NCBI GenBank assembly: GCA_905372275.1
Contig: CAJPON010000004.1
Location: 1-64,000, forward strand
Length of the DNA stretch: 64,000 nucleotides
DNA from: Candidatus Saccharimonadota bacterium
GTDB lineage: Bacteria > Patescibacteriota > Saccharimonadia > Saccharimonadales > Saccharimonadaceae
Direction: 5' to 3'
Made by a program: the position numbers and the translations under genes. This document shows positions 24,513 to 32,782 of this stretch, one piece after another (the first letter of the stretch is position 1; every line of letters starts with the position of its first letter). Under the pieces are notes generated by a model that did not search any database, was not told the DNA's origin, and saw only the letters and a list, made by a program, of their open reading frames with translations.

Positions 24513-25817
24513 CTACTGCTCAACCAGCGTAAACGGCGTCGATTCGCCAATCTGCACCAAGCTATCACCAGTAGCACCTTGGCGCATTAGCTCGTGCGCT
24601 ATACCATAACGACGCATGATATCGCGTAAACGATTGACGCTTTCAAACTGATCAAAATTGGTGCGACGAGCAAATTTTTCTATCTTGCCGCCAAACACGC
24701 GGTAGATTTGCTTATCAGCATCGTATGAAACTTCCCAACTGCTCGAGATCGTCTCGTTACCATTAAGCGTGATCGTCTCAAGCTTATCGTTATTCAAATC
24801 GTCAGCTTGCTTCTGCTCATTCTCAGCTGCGCGCATTGCTACAACTTGCACCTGCAGAGCTCTCAGTACATCAATTACGCCTTTATGCGATACCGAGGAA
24901 ATAGCGAAAACCTGCGTATCCTCGCTAGTGACAGCTCTTAAGATGTCAATTTGCATTTGAATGATGTCCTGATCTAATCCTTCGCATTTAGTTAGGGCTA
25001 CTATCTCGGGACGCGACGCCAGTTCAGTGCTGTACTTTTTGAGTTCGCGGCGAATCGCCAGGTAGCGTTCAGCTACGTCGTTACTATAAGCGTCCACCAA
25101 ATGGAGCAGTACGGCAGTCCTCTCAACGTGCCGCAAAAAGGCATCACCCAATCCTTTACCATCGCTAGCCCCCTCAATCAACCCTGGAATATCAGCAATT
25201 AAAAGCGAACTGTCATCGACATCAGCTACACCGAGATTCGGCGTCAACGTAGTGAACTCATAATCTGCAATTTCAGGGCGAGCATTTGACACCACGCTCA
25301 AAAAGGTTGACTTACCAGCATTAGGAAAACCCACCAAACCGACATCAGCCAATAATTTCAATTCTAGTTCTGCCTCGAACGATTCGCCTAGCTCGCCCAC
25401 CTCTGCCATGCGCGGTGTTTGACGAACACTCGACTTAAAGTGAGCATTACCAAAACCGCCATCGCCACCCTTAGCAATAACAGTTTTTTGGTTTGGTTTA
25501 GATAAATCAGCGATGATTTTACCATCACGCTTGACTATGGTGCCAACTGGCACTTTAATAACTAAATCCTTACCAGCGCGGCCTGCCATTTTTTTCTTGG
25601 CGCCCGAGACACCATCTTCGGCCTTTAGCTCGGGTTTGTAACGAAATTTTAATAACGTGTTAAGCTGTTCCGTCGCCAAAAACACAACATTACCGCCGCG
25701 ACCACCATCGCCGCCATCCGGACCGCCTTTATCAACGTAAATCTCGTGGCGAAAACTGACCGCGCCGTCGCCGCCGCGGCCCGCCTGGACTGAAACTTTA
25801 GCTGTATCAACAAACAT
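24513..25817 (-). CDS. obgE: GTPase Obg
   Basis: 434 residues. The glycine-rich Obg fold at the N-terminus (GRGGDGAVSFRHE, GGDGGRGGNVVF) is followed by the G domain with G1 GFPNAGKST, G2 TTLTP, G3 DIPG and G4 TKCE. A C-terminal OCT domain (residues about 350-430, VFGGKIEKFARRTNFDQF) is present. Obg associates with the 50S subunit and links ribosome assembly to nutrient status. TATAAT (25831-25826) lies 8 nt before the ATG, directly after the terminator of the upstream LysM-CHAP gene. About 40 bp after its end lies the sbcB start with its own promoter. Confidence 0.97.
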   Translation of the reverse strand: MFVDTAKVSVQAGRGGDGAVSFRHEIYVDKGGPDGGDGGRGGNVVFLATEQLNTLLKFRYKPELKAEDGVSGAKKKMAGRAGKDLVIKVPVGTIVKRDGKIIADLSKPNQKTVIAKGGDGGFGNAHFKSSVRQTPRMAEVGELGESFEAELELKLLADVGLVGFPNAGKSTFLSVVSNARPEIADYEFTTLTPNLGVADVDDSSLLIADIPGLIEGASDGKGLGDAFLRHVERTAVLLHLVDAYSNDVAERYLAIRRELKKYSTELASRPEIVALTKCEGLDQDIIQMQIDILRAVTSEDTQVFAISSVSHKGVIDVLRALQVQVVAMRAAENEQKQADDLNNDKLETITLNGNETISSSWEVSYDADKQIYRVFGGKIEKFARRTNFDQFESVNRLRDIMRRYGIAHELMRQGATGDSLVQIGESTPFTLVEQ

Positions 25818-25833
25818 ACAGACACATTATACC

Positions 25834-25862
25834 AAAAACACCCCTGATTTGACAGAGGTGTT
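25834..25862 (-). terminator. Terminator of the LysM-CHAP gene
   Basis: Minus-strand stem AACACCTCT / AGGGGTGTT (25862-25854 with 25846-25838) followed by TTTTT, just upstream of the obg promoter. Confidence 0.8.
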
Positions 25863-25881
25863 AATTAGTTTTGTAAAATAC

Positions 25882-27081
25882 TTAGTGAATATATCTATAG
25901 TAACCGCTAGTGGCCTCGCCCCAGGAAATCTGGCCATGACCAACGCGATTGAAACCGCCGCCAAAGCGATAACCGTTCATCTCGCTAATTGTGATTGATA
26001 CGCCCGGATTAACGCTCTCGACAATCGCCACGTGGCCGTATCCGCCGCCGTTTTGCATTATCGCGCCAGGCGCCGGCGTACCGTTAACTGCCAATCCAGC
26101 CGCTGCTGCCGCATAAGCCCAAGTACTAGCATTACCCCAGAAGCTACCGACTGGACGTCCTAGCTGCATTCGGCGTTCGTAAGCATACCAAGTACAGTTC
26201 CCCCATGCATATTTGTTACCGGCAGAGATAACCCCATTGTAATTGCTTCCGTAACCGCCCAGGCCCGACCCATACCCATAAGCGCTGCGCCGATTACTAG
26301 CCGCAGCACGAGGAGCCACATATCCTGGACGTTCATTTTCTGGCAAAGCACCGCCAGGAACAATAATGTTCCTACCTTCAGTTAGCGAACCAGCGAGTTC
26401 CAGGTCATTATACGACACCACATCAGCCTTATTACCGCCATACTTGGCAACAATACTATCAACAGAGTCACCCGCCTTAACGGTATGCTGAACACCATCA
26501 ACTGGCAGAATTGTTAAAGTAGTATTTGGCTCCAGCGCATCAGACGATAGATTATTGGCCCAAGCTATAGTCTCTTTCTTGAGTCCATATTTGCTGGCTA
26601 TTGCATCAACCGTATCGCCAGCCTTGGTGGTATAAGTAGTAGCCGCCCGCGAATTAGCTGTCGGCTGGACAATCTGCGGCTTGCTAATTGCATTGCTGGA
26701 GGTCTGCGACATTACCGTTTCAATAGTCAGCGTCTGAGAAAGTGTCGCCACGTTAGCGCTAACTGGCATACTGGTGGTGTCCGCTAGTGATGAGGCTATA
26801 TTCGTAGCAACAACTGGATCGACTGTACTAGCCGAAGTTGCAGCCGCTACAGTATTTTTAGTGCTTGAGGTAGAGGCATTAGCCAGCGGCGTATTATTAC
26901 TACCTTCCTGAACGCCGACTGGACGTTGTCCGATAGCAATTAGCGTTGCTATGAATAGAAAAACGCCGACATACGATACTACGGAAGTCCAAGAAACACC
27001 ACCGCGCCTTTTAGTTTTGCTAGAATGAGCCTTTGCGCTCGGTACAAAATTAGTTTTAACTCGATTTGGTTGTGTACTAAT
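25882..27081 (-). CDS. Membrane-anchored LysM-CHAP peptidoglycan hydrolase, probable ATT start
   Basis: The first in-frame ATG is at 26769, but the frame stays open for 315 nt more up to 27084 and codes for a basic N-terminus, a membrane segment (about residues 33-51, VVSYVGVFLFIATLIAIG) and a Ser/Thr-rich linker. No ATG, GTG or TTG lies in that extension. Two ATT codons at 27084 and 27081 follow an AGGAG Shine-Dalgarno (27093-27089) at 4 and 7 nt, so ATT 27081 is the likely start (399 residues). Two LysM repeats follow (KAGDTVDAIASKYG; KAGDSVDSIVAKYG), then a CHAP domain with Cys in GNCTWYAYE and His in GHVAIVE. CHAP enzymes cut peptide bonds or the amide bond of peptidoglycan. The anchor would hold it at the outer face of the membrane. 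Confidence 0.85.
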   Translation of the reverse strand: MSTQPNRVKTNFVPSAKAHSSKTKRRGGVSWTSVVSYVGVFLFIATLIAIGQRPVGVQEGSNNTPLANASTSSTKNTVAAATSASTVDPVVATNIASSLADTTSMPVSANVATLSQTLTIETVMSQTSSNAISKPQIVQPTANSRAATTYTTKAGDTVDAIASKYGLKKETIAWANNLSSDALEPNTTLTILPVDGVQHTVKAGDSVDSIVAKYGGNKADVVSYNDLELAGSLTEGRNIIVPGGALPENERPGYVAPRAAASNRRSAYGYGSGLGGYGSNYNGVISAGNKYAWGNCTWYAYERRMQLGRPVGSFWGNASTWAYAAAAAGLAVNGTPAPGAIMQNGGGYGHVAIVESVNPGVSITISEMNGYRFGGGFNRVGHGQISWGEATSGYYRYIH

Positions 27082-27084
27082 AAT

Positions 27085-27109
27085 GGTTCTCCTAGAAAAT
27101 CATATTATA
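27085..27109 (-). promoter_or_regulatory. Promoter and Shine-Dalgarno of the LysM-CHAP gene
   Basis: TATAAT (27109-27104) predicts a transcript starting near 27097 with a 16-nt leader holding AGGAG (27093-27089). An ATG directly after the -10 box opens only a 3-codon frame (ATG ATT TTC TAG). Confidence 0.65.
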
Positions 27110-27203
27110 AGCACGATAGAGCTGGCAATAATTCATAATTGTTCCTGCAAGTCCTCGTGTATACTCTATATTATAGCAAATCACTAGCGTTAATGTCAAT
27201 ACT

Positions 27204-28496
27204 TTATACGATACTACACAACTTCTGGCAGTATTTGTCAATATTGTTTTTATGTTCCTCATCAGTTTTGGCAAAATATATTAAACCGTCATCGCCAGCT
27301 ATGAAGAACAAGTTATCGCCAGGCGCCGGATCAGCGACCGCTTTAAGCGATAATTCGCCAGGTGTCGCAATTGGCGTCGGCGGCAGACCAGTATGCTTGC
27401 GAGTATTGTACGGAGAATCAATATCCAACTTAGGCTTAACACCAGCTTTGTCTGCAGCATAGATAAAGGTTACATCAGAACCAAGCTGCATGTTTTTCTT
27501 GTAGCGAGCTATAAACACCTGCGCAATACCCCGCTGGTATTGATAACAGCGATTTTTACGCTCGACGGTCGGCTTATCTTCGCAGCCCAATTCCCGCTCA
27601 ACAATCGAAGCCATAGTCAACCCTTGATAAAGCGTCAGACCTTGCGCCTTAAACTTATTAACTAAGTCATTTTTCTGCACAACCTTGTACATGTGATCAA
27701 ACACTGTCTGTAAAACATCTTTGGCTGTGGCATCACCCGTAAATTGATACGTCTCCCCAAAAACGTAGCCCTCCAAAGACGACCCGCTTGGACGATCAGC
27801 AAATAGAGGACTATCGTATTTCGCCTTGAAAGCATTTGAGATCTCATCATCAGAGTAGCCTGCTTGGCGCAAGATATAACGGACGCTCGTTTTATCAACA
27901 CCATCAGACGACTGCGAAGCCTTATACTTAGAACTCTCTAACGTACCGCCAGGATAGAAGGTAATAGTTTTGAAGTCATGACAACCATTATTCATACGGT
28001 TAACAATATCAGCGACCGACTCAGACGGAGCAATCATACAAGTACCAGCTTTGATACTATTCTTATTATTAAGGCGCACATAAACTTCAAAAGCTAATCG
28101 GTTGCGAATAAGATTTTTGCTGGCCAGCGTATTGGCAACTGTTGAGACCGAGGAGCCGTCTTCAATAGTAACCGATACCTTATTGCTATCGCTTGAGACT
28201 GGTTTTAGCTGCATCTCGTACCACTTAAATAGTGCCGCAAAAACCACTGTCAAAAACACCATGACTGTTATCAAAATAATCATCCAGCGTCGAAGACGAC
28301 GCTTCTTCTTTGACACTTTCTGGCTCGCAGCGTCATGGTCGGAGTCAAGCGAAATATTAGCCTTTTGCCCCATTGGCTGATTTGGATCAATAGCACGAGG
28401 TGCAGGACGCGGAGCTGCGCCAAGCGGCGGTATTTGCCGATTATTATTCGGCCGAGAATTAAATTGTTGGCCATTCTGCCGTTTAAAACCATCCAT
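27204..28496 (-). CDS. mltG: Endolytic murein transglycosylase MltG
   Basis: 430 residues. A Pro/Asn-rich cytoplasmic N-terminus (about 70 residues) is followed by a membrane segment (WMIILITVMVFLTVVFAALF), a LysM-like region (VTIEDGSSVSTVANTLASKN) and the YceG catalytic domain. The catalytic glutamate is in MASIVERE and the NTRKHTGLPPTPIATPGELS signature is complete. MltG cuts nascent glycan strands and sets their length near the membrane. Its ATG overlaps the ruvX stop (TAATG). The extension of basic and Gln/Asn-rich residues at the N-terminus is longer than in E. coli. It is part of a four-gene run with ruvX, the baseplate-J-like gene and the PilM/FtsA-like gene. Confidence 0.95.
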   Translation of the reverse strand: MDGFKRQNGQQFNSRPNNNRQIPPLGAAPRPAPRAIDPNQPMGQKANISLDSDHDAASQKVSKKKRRLRRWMIILITVMVFLTVVFAALFKWYEMQLKPVSSDSNKVSVTIEDGSSVSTVANTLASKNLIRNRLAFEVYVRLNNKNSIKAGTCMIAPSESVADIVNRMNNGCHDFKTITFYPGGTLESSKYKASQSSDGVDKTSVRYILRQAGYSDDEISNAFKAKYDSPLFADRPSGSSLEGYVFGETYQFTGDATAKDVLQTVFDHMYKVVQKNDLVNKFKAQGLTLYQGLTMASIVERELGCEDKPTVERKNRCYQYQRGIAQVFIARYKKNMQLGSDVTFIYAADKAGVKPKLDIDSPYNTRKHTGLPPTPIATPGELSLKAVADPAPGDNLFFIAGDDGLIYFAKTDEEHKNNIDKYCQKLCSIV

Positions 28497-28894
28497 TATT
28501 GCGCCTCCAGATAATCTTGTAAAATAATACTAGCTGCCATAGAATCAATCTCACCCTTACTATACGGACGTTTTTGCGATGCTAAGATATTCTCTGCTTT
28601 GACGCTCGTCAACGATTCGTCCTGGAATACAACGTCAGATTCAATTTGGCCAAGACTATCAACGAAATCTTCGACATACCGAGTCTGCGCAGTCGGCTCG
28701 CCTCGTTGATTGCGCGGATAACCCACTACCAAAACATCTATTGATTCGTCAATCAGCATCTCGCGGATAATATCGAGTTCCTTGCCGTCGACATCAATCC
28801 AGTCGCCTGGTACGGCAATCTTAACATCGCTGCTTGCCGATGCCACGCCAATTCGCCGCTCGCCGACGTCAAGCGCCAAATACTGCTTAGCCAT
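28496..28894 (-). CDS. ruvX: RuvX/YqgF putative pre-16S rRNA nuclease
   Basis: 132 residues. The RNase H-like fold motifs are LALDVGERRIGVA at the start, VVGYPRNQRGEPTAQT in the middle (family form VVGLPLNMDG) and FQDESLTSVKAE with DSMAASIILQDYL near the end, covering the acidic active-site positions. The family matures the 5' end of 16S rRNA and was earlier proposed as a Holliday-junction resolvase. It overlaps its upstream neighbour by 8 nt (ATGGCTAA) and the downstream mltG by one base. The ruvX-mltG pair is common in many bacteria, which supports both calls. Confidence 0.95.
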   Translation of the reverse strand: MAKQYLALDVGERRIGVASASSDVKIAVPGDWIDVDGKELDIIREMLIDESIDVLVVGYPRNQRGEPTAQTRYVEDFVDSLGQIESDVVFQDESLTSVKAENILASQKRPYSKGEIDSMAASIILQDYLEAQ

Positions 28895-30539
28895 CTATCT
28901 GAAACTTTACGCTTATCTTCTTGGTGTCATCTGGAACTCTATAAACCCAAAATGGCGAAAGGTTCACATCTACTGATTTTATGCCTTCAACTGTCTTGAC
29001 GCGCTCTTGAACCTCGCCGACCGACTGGCCTTTGACGTATTCCTTGATGGCATCTTCGTCGATTTTCGGACCAACTTTACCGTTCGCCGAGACTGTCGCA
29101 TTAATCGTATCACCCGAAATAGCTATGTTAGTCAGAGAAACTGTTTTACTGCCAGTATCATAAATTTTCTGGTTTGACTTGCCATCAATGCGCTGCTGGC
29201 AGTAAGCTTTGAGAAACGTATCAAACTCGCTGCGAGCAATACCAGAAAGCGAGAACTTCATTGTACCAGTAATTGCCGCTTGGCCGTCGTTAGCCTCGCT
29301 ATCAACAGCAGGCTTATTAATCCCAGCAATATTCGCCGCAAATGACTCATTGATAATCGTATAATCCTTACCAAACTCAGTTTGCAAAGCAGCTTTGTTT
29401 TGGTTCTTATCGTCCTCGGTAACGAGTTCGCGCATTGCTTTATTTATATCGCTTTGTTGAACGACGGTAATGGTTTTGTCAGTGCCTCCCGTCGTCGAGC
29501 CGCTAATACTTGCTGAAATACCGCTAGGTGCCCCCTTGACTGTACCGCTAGCGCCATTATAGCTGGCGCCGCTGCGTGCGGCAGTAATTTTCACCTTGGC
29601 ATTACGATAATTACTAAGCGAGATTTTAACGCCTTCATTGGTAACATACTCGGCGCCAGAATCTGTCGTCAAAGTTGTTCCTGCTGGGATTTCTGTACCA
29701 AGATTGTCAATGTCGCGCGTCGAAAAGCTTACTATACCAGTCGCTTTTTCGCCGACATCCTTCTTGCCGGTAGCTGTAAATGTTTTAGAAATCGCTTTTT
29801 CTCTAGTTTTGGTCGTCAGTTTGACAGTACCATCTTGCAAACTAGTGTTAACAGCAGCGCTTGATTTGATATGAGTGTTAACAGCCACGCTACTAGTTTG
29901 CGCAGAAATGACAATCTGTGCTCGCGGCGCAAACACAAACGCCCACACCAAACCGGCGATCAACAAAATAACAGCCGCACCGATAATGAAGAACTTTTTA
30001 CGAAAAGTATTAAAATCGGGGATTTTCGGACTTTTTTTCGACTTGCTATCCGCCTGGTCAGCAGACTTCTTATCGCCGCCATCCTTGCCTTTAGAAGACG
30101 GTAGCTCATCCTCTCCTTCGTCTTCAATTTTGCTAAGTTCATCATTAAGAGACGACTGCTCTTTCTTATCGCCAGGAGCTAGCGTGTTAGGCTTAGCGCC
30201 ACCGTTCAACGTTTCCGATCCATCAATCACGTCATCGTCACTGTTGACTTCAAGAGCCGGAATCTCAGCTAACTCTGGACGACTCTGCAAATTTTTAGCC
30301 ACCGGAATACCCGCGCTGCCCGCAAGCGTCGACAAAGCATCATTATTAGTAATAATTACCAGTTTTTTATCGACCCGCTCAGCCGCGCGATGCACCAATT
30401 TAAGGTTTACTGCACTCTGAATCGCCCCGATTCGCTTTGGCGGCACCAAAGCAACGATACTCGAATTAGCGGCTTTTATCTTGCCAATAATTGAAGTAAC
30501 ATCGTCTTCTACATCTATATAAATGACATCTTTTTGCAT
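28887..30539 (-). CDS. Membrane protein with baseplate-J-like extracellular domain
   Basis: 550 residues. Residues 1-95 form a small alpha/beta domain (YIDVEDDVTSIIGKIKAAN; VDKKLVIITNNDAL). A charged linker with many Ser, Asp and Lys residues follows, then one membrane helix near residue 190 (FIIGAAVILLIAGLVWAFVF). The outer part, residues about 210-550, includes IPAGTTLTTDSGAEYVT, which resembles the baseplate J/gp47 beta domain. Patescibacterial proteins with this plan are often annotated as baseplate J-like, but no phage tail genes lie nearby. The place between a PilM/FtsA-like ATPase and ruvX-mltG suggests a role in the envelope, perhaps in pilus or division machinery. The function is not known. 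Confidence 0.6.
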   Translation of the reverse strand: MQKDVIYIDVEDDVTSIIGKIKAANSSIVALVPPKRIGAIQSAVNLKLVHRAAERVDKKLVIITNNDALSTLAGSAGIPVAKNLQSRPELAEIPALEVNSDDDVIDGSETLNGGAKPNTLAPGDKKEQSSLNDELSKIEDEGEDELPSSKGKDGGDKKSADQADSKSKKSPKIPDFNTFRKKFFIIGAAVILLIAGLVWAFVFAPRAQIVISAQTSSVAVNTHIKSSAAVNTSLQDGTVKLTTKTREKAISKTFTATGKKDVGEKATGIVSFSTRDIDNLGTEIPAGTTLTTDSGAEYVTNEGVKISLSNYRNAKVKITAARSGASYNGASGTVKGAPSGISASISGSTTGGTDKTITVVQQSDINKAMRELVTEDDKNQNKAALQTEFGKDYTIINESFAANIAGINKPAVDSEANDGQAAITGTMKFSLSGIARSEFDTFLKAYCQQRIDGKSNQKIYDTGSKTVSLTNIAISGDTINATVSANGKVGPKIDEDAIKEYVKGQSVGEVQERVKTVEGIKSVDVNLSPFWVYRVPDDTKKISVKFQIDG

Positions 30540-30551
30540 ATTATTTCTCTA

Positions 30552-31841
30552 TTAAATTCGCAAAATCCTATTAATTTTACTGCGAACCGACTGAGTGTCG
30601 CCTGCTCCTATTATTGTATCATAACCAACACGCAGCAGACCCATCGCCGTAATGAAAGTGTGATCATTGACTTCACCGGTTTTATCCGTAATACCAACAA
30701 CTTGATCGGGACGAATGCGCTGTACTGTCGGACGCTTAGTAAATGGCAACTCGCTGTACCAATCACGCTTTTCGAGAGCCGCAACTAATTGAGACAAGCT
30801 AGCACCGCCACCGCACAACAAAATACGCGGCGGCAGCTGATCGACTGCGTCAAACTCGCTCAATGCTAACTCTACGCCAGCCAACCAAACCTCGAGAGTT
30901 TTATCAACGGCAACTGCCACATCTTTTTTGACGGTAGCTTTAATTTTACTGTCCTCGATATTTACTTTGAGTTTTTCTGCCTGATCGTACGGAATTGACA
31001 ACTCGTCAGCGATAGTTTTAGTAAAACTGCGGCCACCGATGCCAAACATCTTGGTGCCCTCAACACCGCCGTCGTTAACCACCGCAATATCAGTTGTGCC
31101 ACCACCTACATCTGCTAAAATTGCCGTAAAAGCACTACTACTATCAGTGCCAAGTACGCTACGGCTAACCGCAAACGGCTCAGCAGCGACCGCTAACAAC
31201 TCCAAATCAAGCTCTTGCGCCACTCGCTCCAAGGCGCCAATATGCACCATCGGCGCAAACGCTGTATAAATTTGCACCGCTACGTCCTTGCCCTGAAAGC
31301 CAATCGGATTCGACACTTTATAGCCGTCAATATGAATACTAACCAGCGCTGAGTTGACCAGCTTGACTTCAACCTCGTCATTGCCCGTCTCTAAGGCGAT
31401 CTGTTTTTGTGCCCGTTTAGCAGCGCGATCTTGAACCTTCTCGATAATAAACTCAACTTCTTGCTCGTCAAGCGGACGGTCGGACTGCGGACGGCGATAA
31501 CGAATCGTACTAGTTGTACCTTTTACCAGTTCGCCAGCTATACCGATGACAGCATGCTTGGCCTGCAAGCCAGCTTCGTCTTCAGCCTGAGTCAGAGCGT
31601 CCTCGCAGTGTTGCACTACGCCAGCAATATCAGCAATCGCGCCCGAATGCATATCTGAAAATTCTTGATGAGCACGTCCAACACCAAGAATCTCAATATC
31701 GTCGCCGTTAACGCGAGCTAACAGCGCCTTAACGTTTTCGGTACCGATATCGAGCGCAACGATATAATCATCTTTATCTGCAGAGTCATTCGACCGATCT
31801 CCTATTTTGTCAGCAATCTTACTACGCAATTTATCTAGCAT
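30552..31841 (-). CDS. FtsA/PilM-like actin-fold ATPase
   Basis: 429 residues. Actin-fold phosphate motifs are YIVALDIGTENVKAL (phosphate 1) and LADVGGGTTDIAVV (phosphate 2), with the adenosine motif LCGGGASLSQL. An FtsA-type SHS2/1C insert is present (AVIGIAGELVKGTTSTI). The C-terminus ends in SKINRILRI, which looks like a short amphipathic helix as in FtsA membrane targeting. An N-terminal helix of charged residues precedes the fold. Members tether FtsZ to the membrane or work in type IV pilus alignment (PilM). The neighbours favour an envelope role but do not decide between them. TAAAAT (31853-31848) lies 6 nt before the ATG, making this the first gene of the unit. Confidence 0.88.
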   Translation of the reverse strand: MLDKLRSKIADKIGDRSNDSADKDDYIVALDIGTENVKALLARVNGDDIEILGVGRAHQEFSDMHSGAIADIAGVVQHCEDALTQAEDEAGLQAKHAVIGIAGELVKGTTSTIRYRRPQSDRPLDEQEVEFIIEKVQDRAAKRAQKQIALETGNDEVEVKLVNSALVSIHIDGYKVSNPIGFQGKDVAVQIYTAFAPMVHIGALERVAQELDLELLAVAAEPFAVSRSVLGTDSSSAFTAILADVGGGTTDIAVVNDGGVEGTKMFGIGGRSFTKTIADELSIPYDQAEKLKVNIEDSKIKATVKKDVAVAVDKTLEVWLAGVELALSEFDAVDQLPPRILLCGGGASLSQLVAALEKRDWYSELPFTKRPTVQRIRPDQVVGITDKTGEVNDHTFITAMGLLRVGYDTIIGAGDTQSVRSKINRILRI

Positions 31842-31885
31842 AAGTATATTTTATTATACAACACTACATTCATTGGCGACCAGTC

Positions 31886-31914
31886 TTGACATATTACAGT
31901 AGTTATGCTACAAT
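31886..31914 (+). promoter_or_regulatory. Consensus-like promoter of an unknown gene
   Basis: TTGACA (31886-31891), 17-bp spacer, TACAAT (31909-31914), 7 nt to ATG 31922. One of the best promoters in the window. Confidence 0.8.
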
Positions 31915-31921
31915 ATGCAAC

Positions 31922-32782
31922 ATGGACCAATCACCAAGAGTATCAGAGTCTCAACCACAAAATACCGGAGACCGTATATTAGATGCGCTATATTCGTTAG
32001 ACGCTACAGAGCCAACAATCCAGAGTACAGAAGTCATCAGTCAGCCGTTTGGTACCTACGAAGATGGAGCCCTAACAATGCGCCTTGTTCAAATGGTCGA
32101 TGTGGCTGCTACCGGTACTAGATTGTCTTTCGTTGCGGGTGCTGGTAGTTCAGAAAAAGGTTCTCTCAGGCTCAGACTGTCTTCTCGTGGAGAATGGGTA
32201 ACACCCGGTAGAAACATAAAAGTACCTAGCCATCTAGTAGCGACAAGATTAGACATGATTTGGCCTATATCAGCCGATAATTCCTATATACGTGAATTGT
32301 CAGATTCCGCAGAAACTACGCCAAGCGACATAGTAAACGCTCTATCCCGTGTAGCTATAAATAGCAATCAATATCGCACAGACAAGACATTTTCGTATAT
32401 TGAACCCTTAGTCCGTGATATCGAAGGTTCTTCAGTACCAGAAGAAGCATTAATACGCGCTGGCTCTACCAACATCAGCGGCGTTGAGGCAGATTTGGTA
32501 GGAACTTATCTAAATAGCAATGCAGAGGAAGCTTTATCGAGCGTACTAGCAAGAGGCAAACTTGAATTACAGATTCCCTATGAATACGATGGTATTGACA
32601 CAAAAATTCATTACAAAATACTCGTTAACAGCACAGGCGGTACAGATGTTTTATGCTACTTCTTTGATCCGTATACAGGACAAAGAAAAACTTTGCAACC
32701 TAAAAACCTAGGTCTGTTAAGTGACGAAGTGGAGTCCACACTAGAATCAATAGTTAATGAGAGTCTTGCTACACAAGGATAG
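31922..32782 (+). CDS. Unknown soluble protein
   Basis: 286 residues from the ATG set by the promoter. I do not recognise the family. It has no signal peptide or membrane segment. The first 25 residues are polar and probably disordered. The middle part is mixed (GALTMRLVQMVDVAATGTRL; VPSHLVATRLDMIWPI) with several short beta-like stretches, and the end contains YEYDGIDTKIHYKILV and a CYFFDPYTGQRK strand. It is acidic overall. It overlaps the 3' end of the convergent alaS by 14 bp. Codon use (more AGA, ATA, TAT) is somewhat A/T richer than the neighbours, so it could have been acquired. A strong promoter argues that it is expressed. Confidence 0.65.
   Translation: MDQSPRVSESQPQNTGDRILDALYSLDATEPTIQSTEVISQPFGTYEDGALTMRLVQMVDVAATGTRLSFVAGAGSSEKGSLRLRLSSRGEWVTPGRNIKVPSHLVATRLDMIWPISADNSYIRELSDSAETTPSDIVNALSRVAINSNQYRTDKTFSYIEPLVRDIEGSSVPEEALIRAGSTNISGVEADLVGTYLNSNAEEALSSVLARGKLELQIPYEYDGIDTKIHYKILVNSTGGTDVLCYFFDPYTGQRKTLQPKNLGLLSDEVESTLESIVNESLATQG

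Noticed and set aside
28887..30539. Prophage tail cluster suggested by the baseplate-J-like domain
   Set aside because: No capsid, terminase, tail tube, integrase or lysis genes nearby; the protein has one membrane helix and sits among envelope and housekeeping genes.
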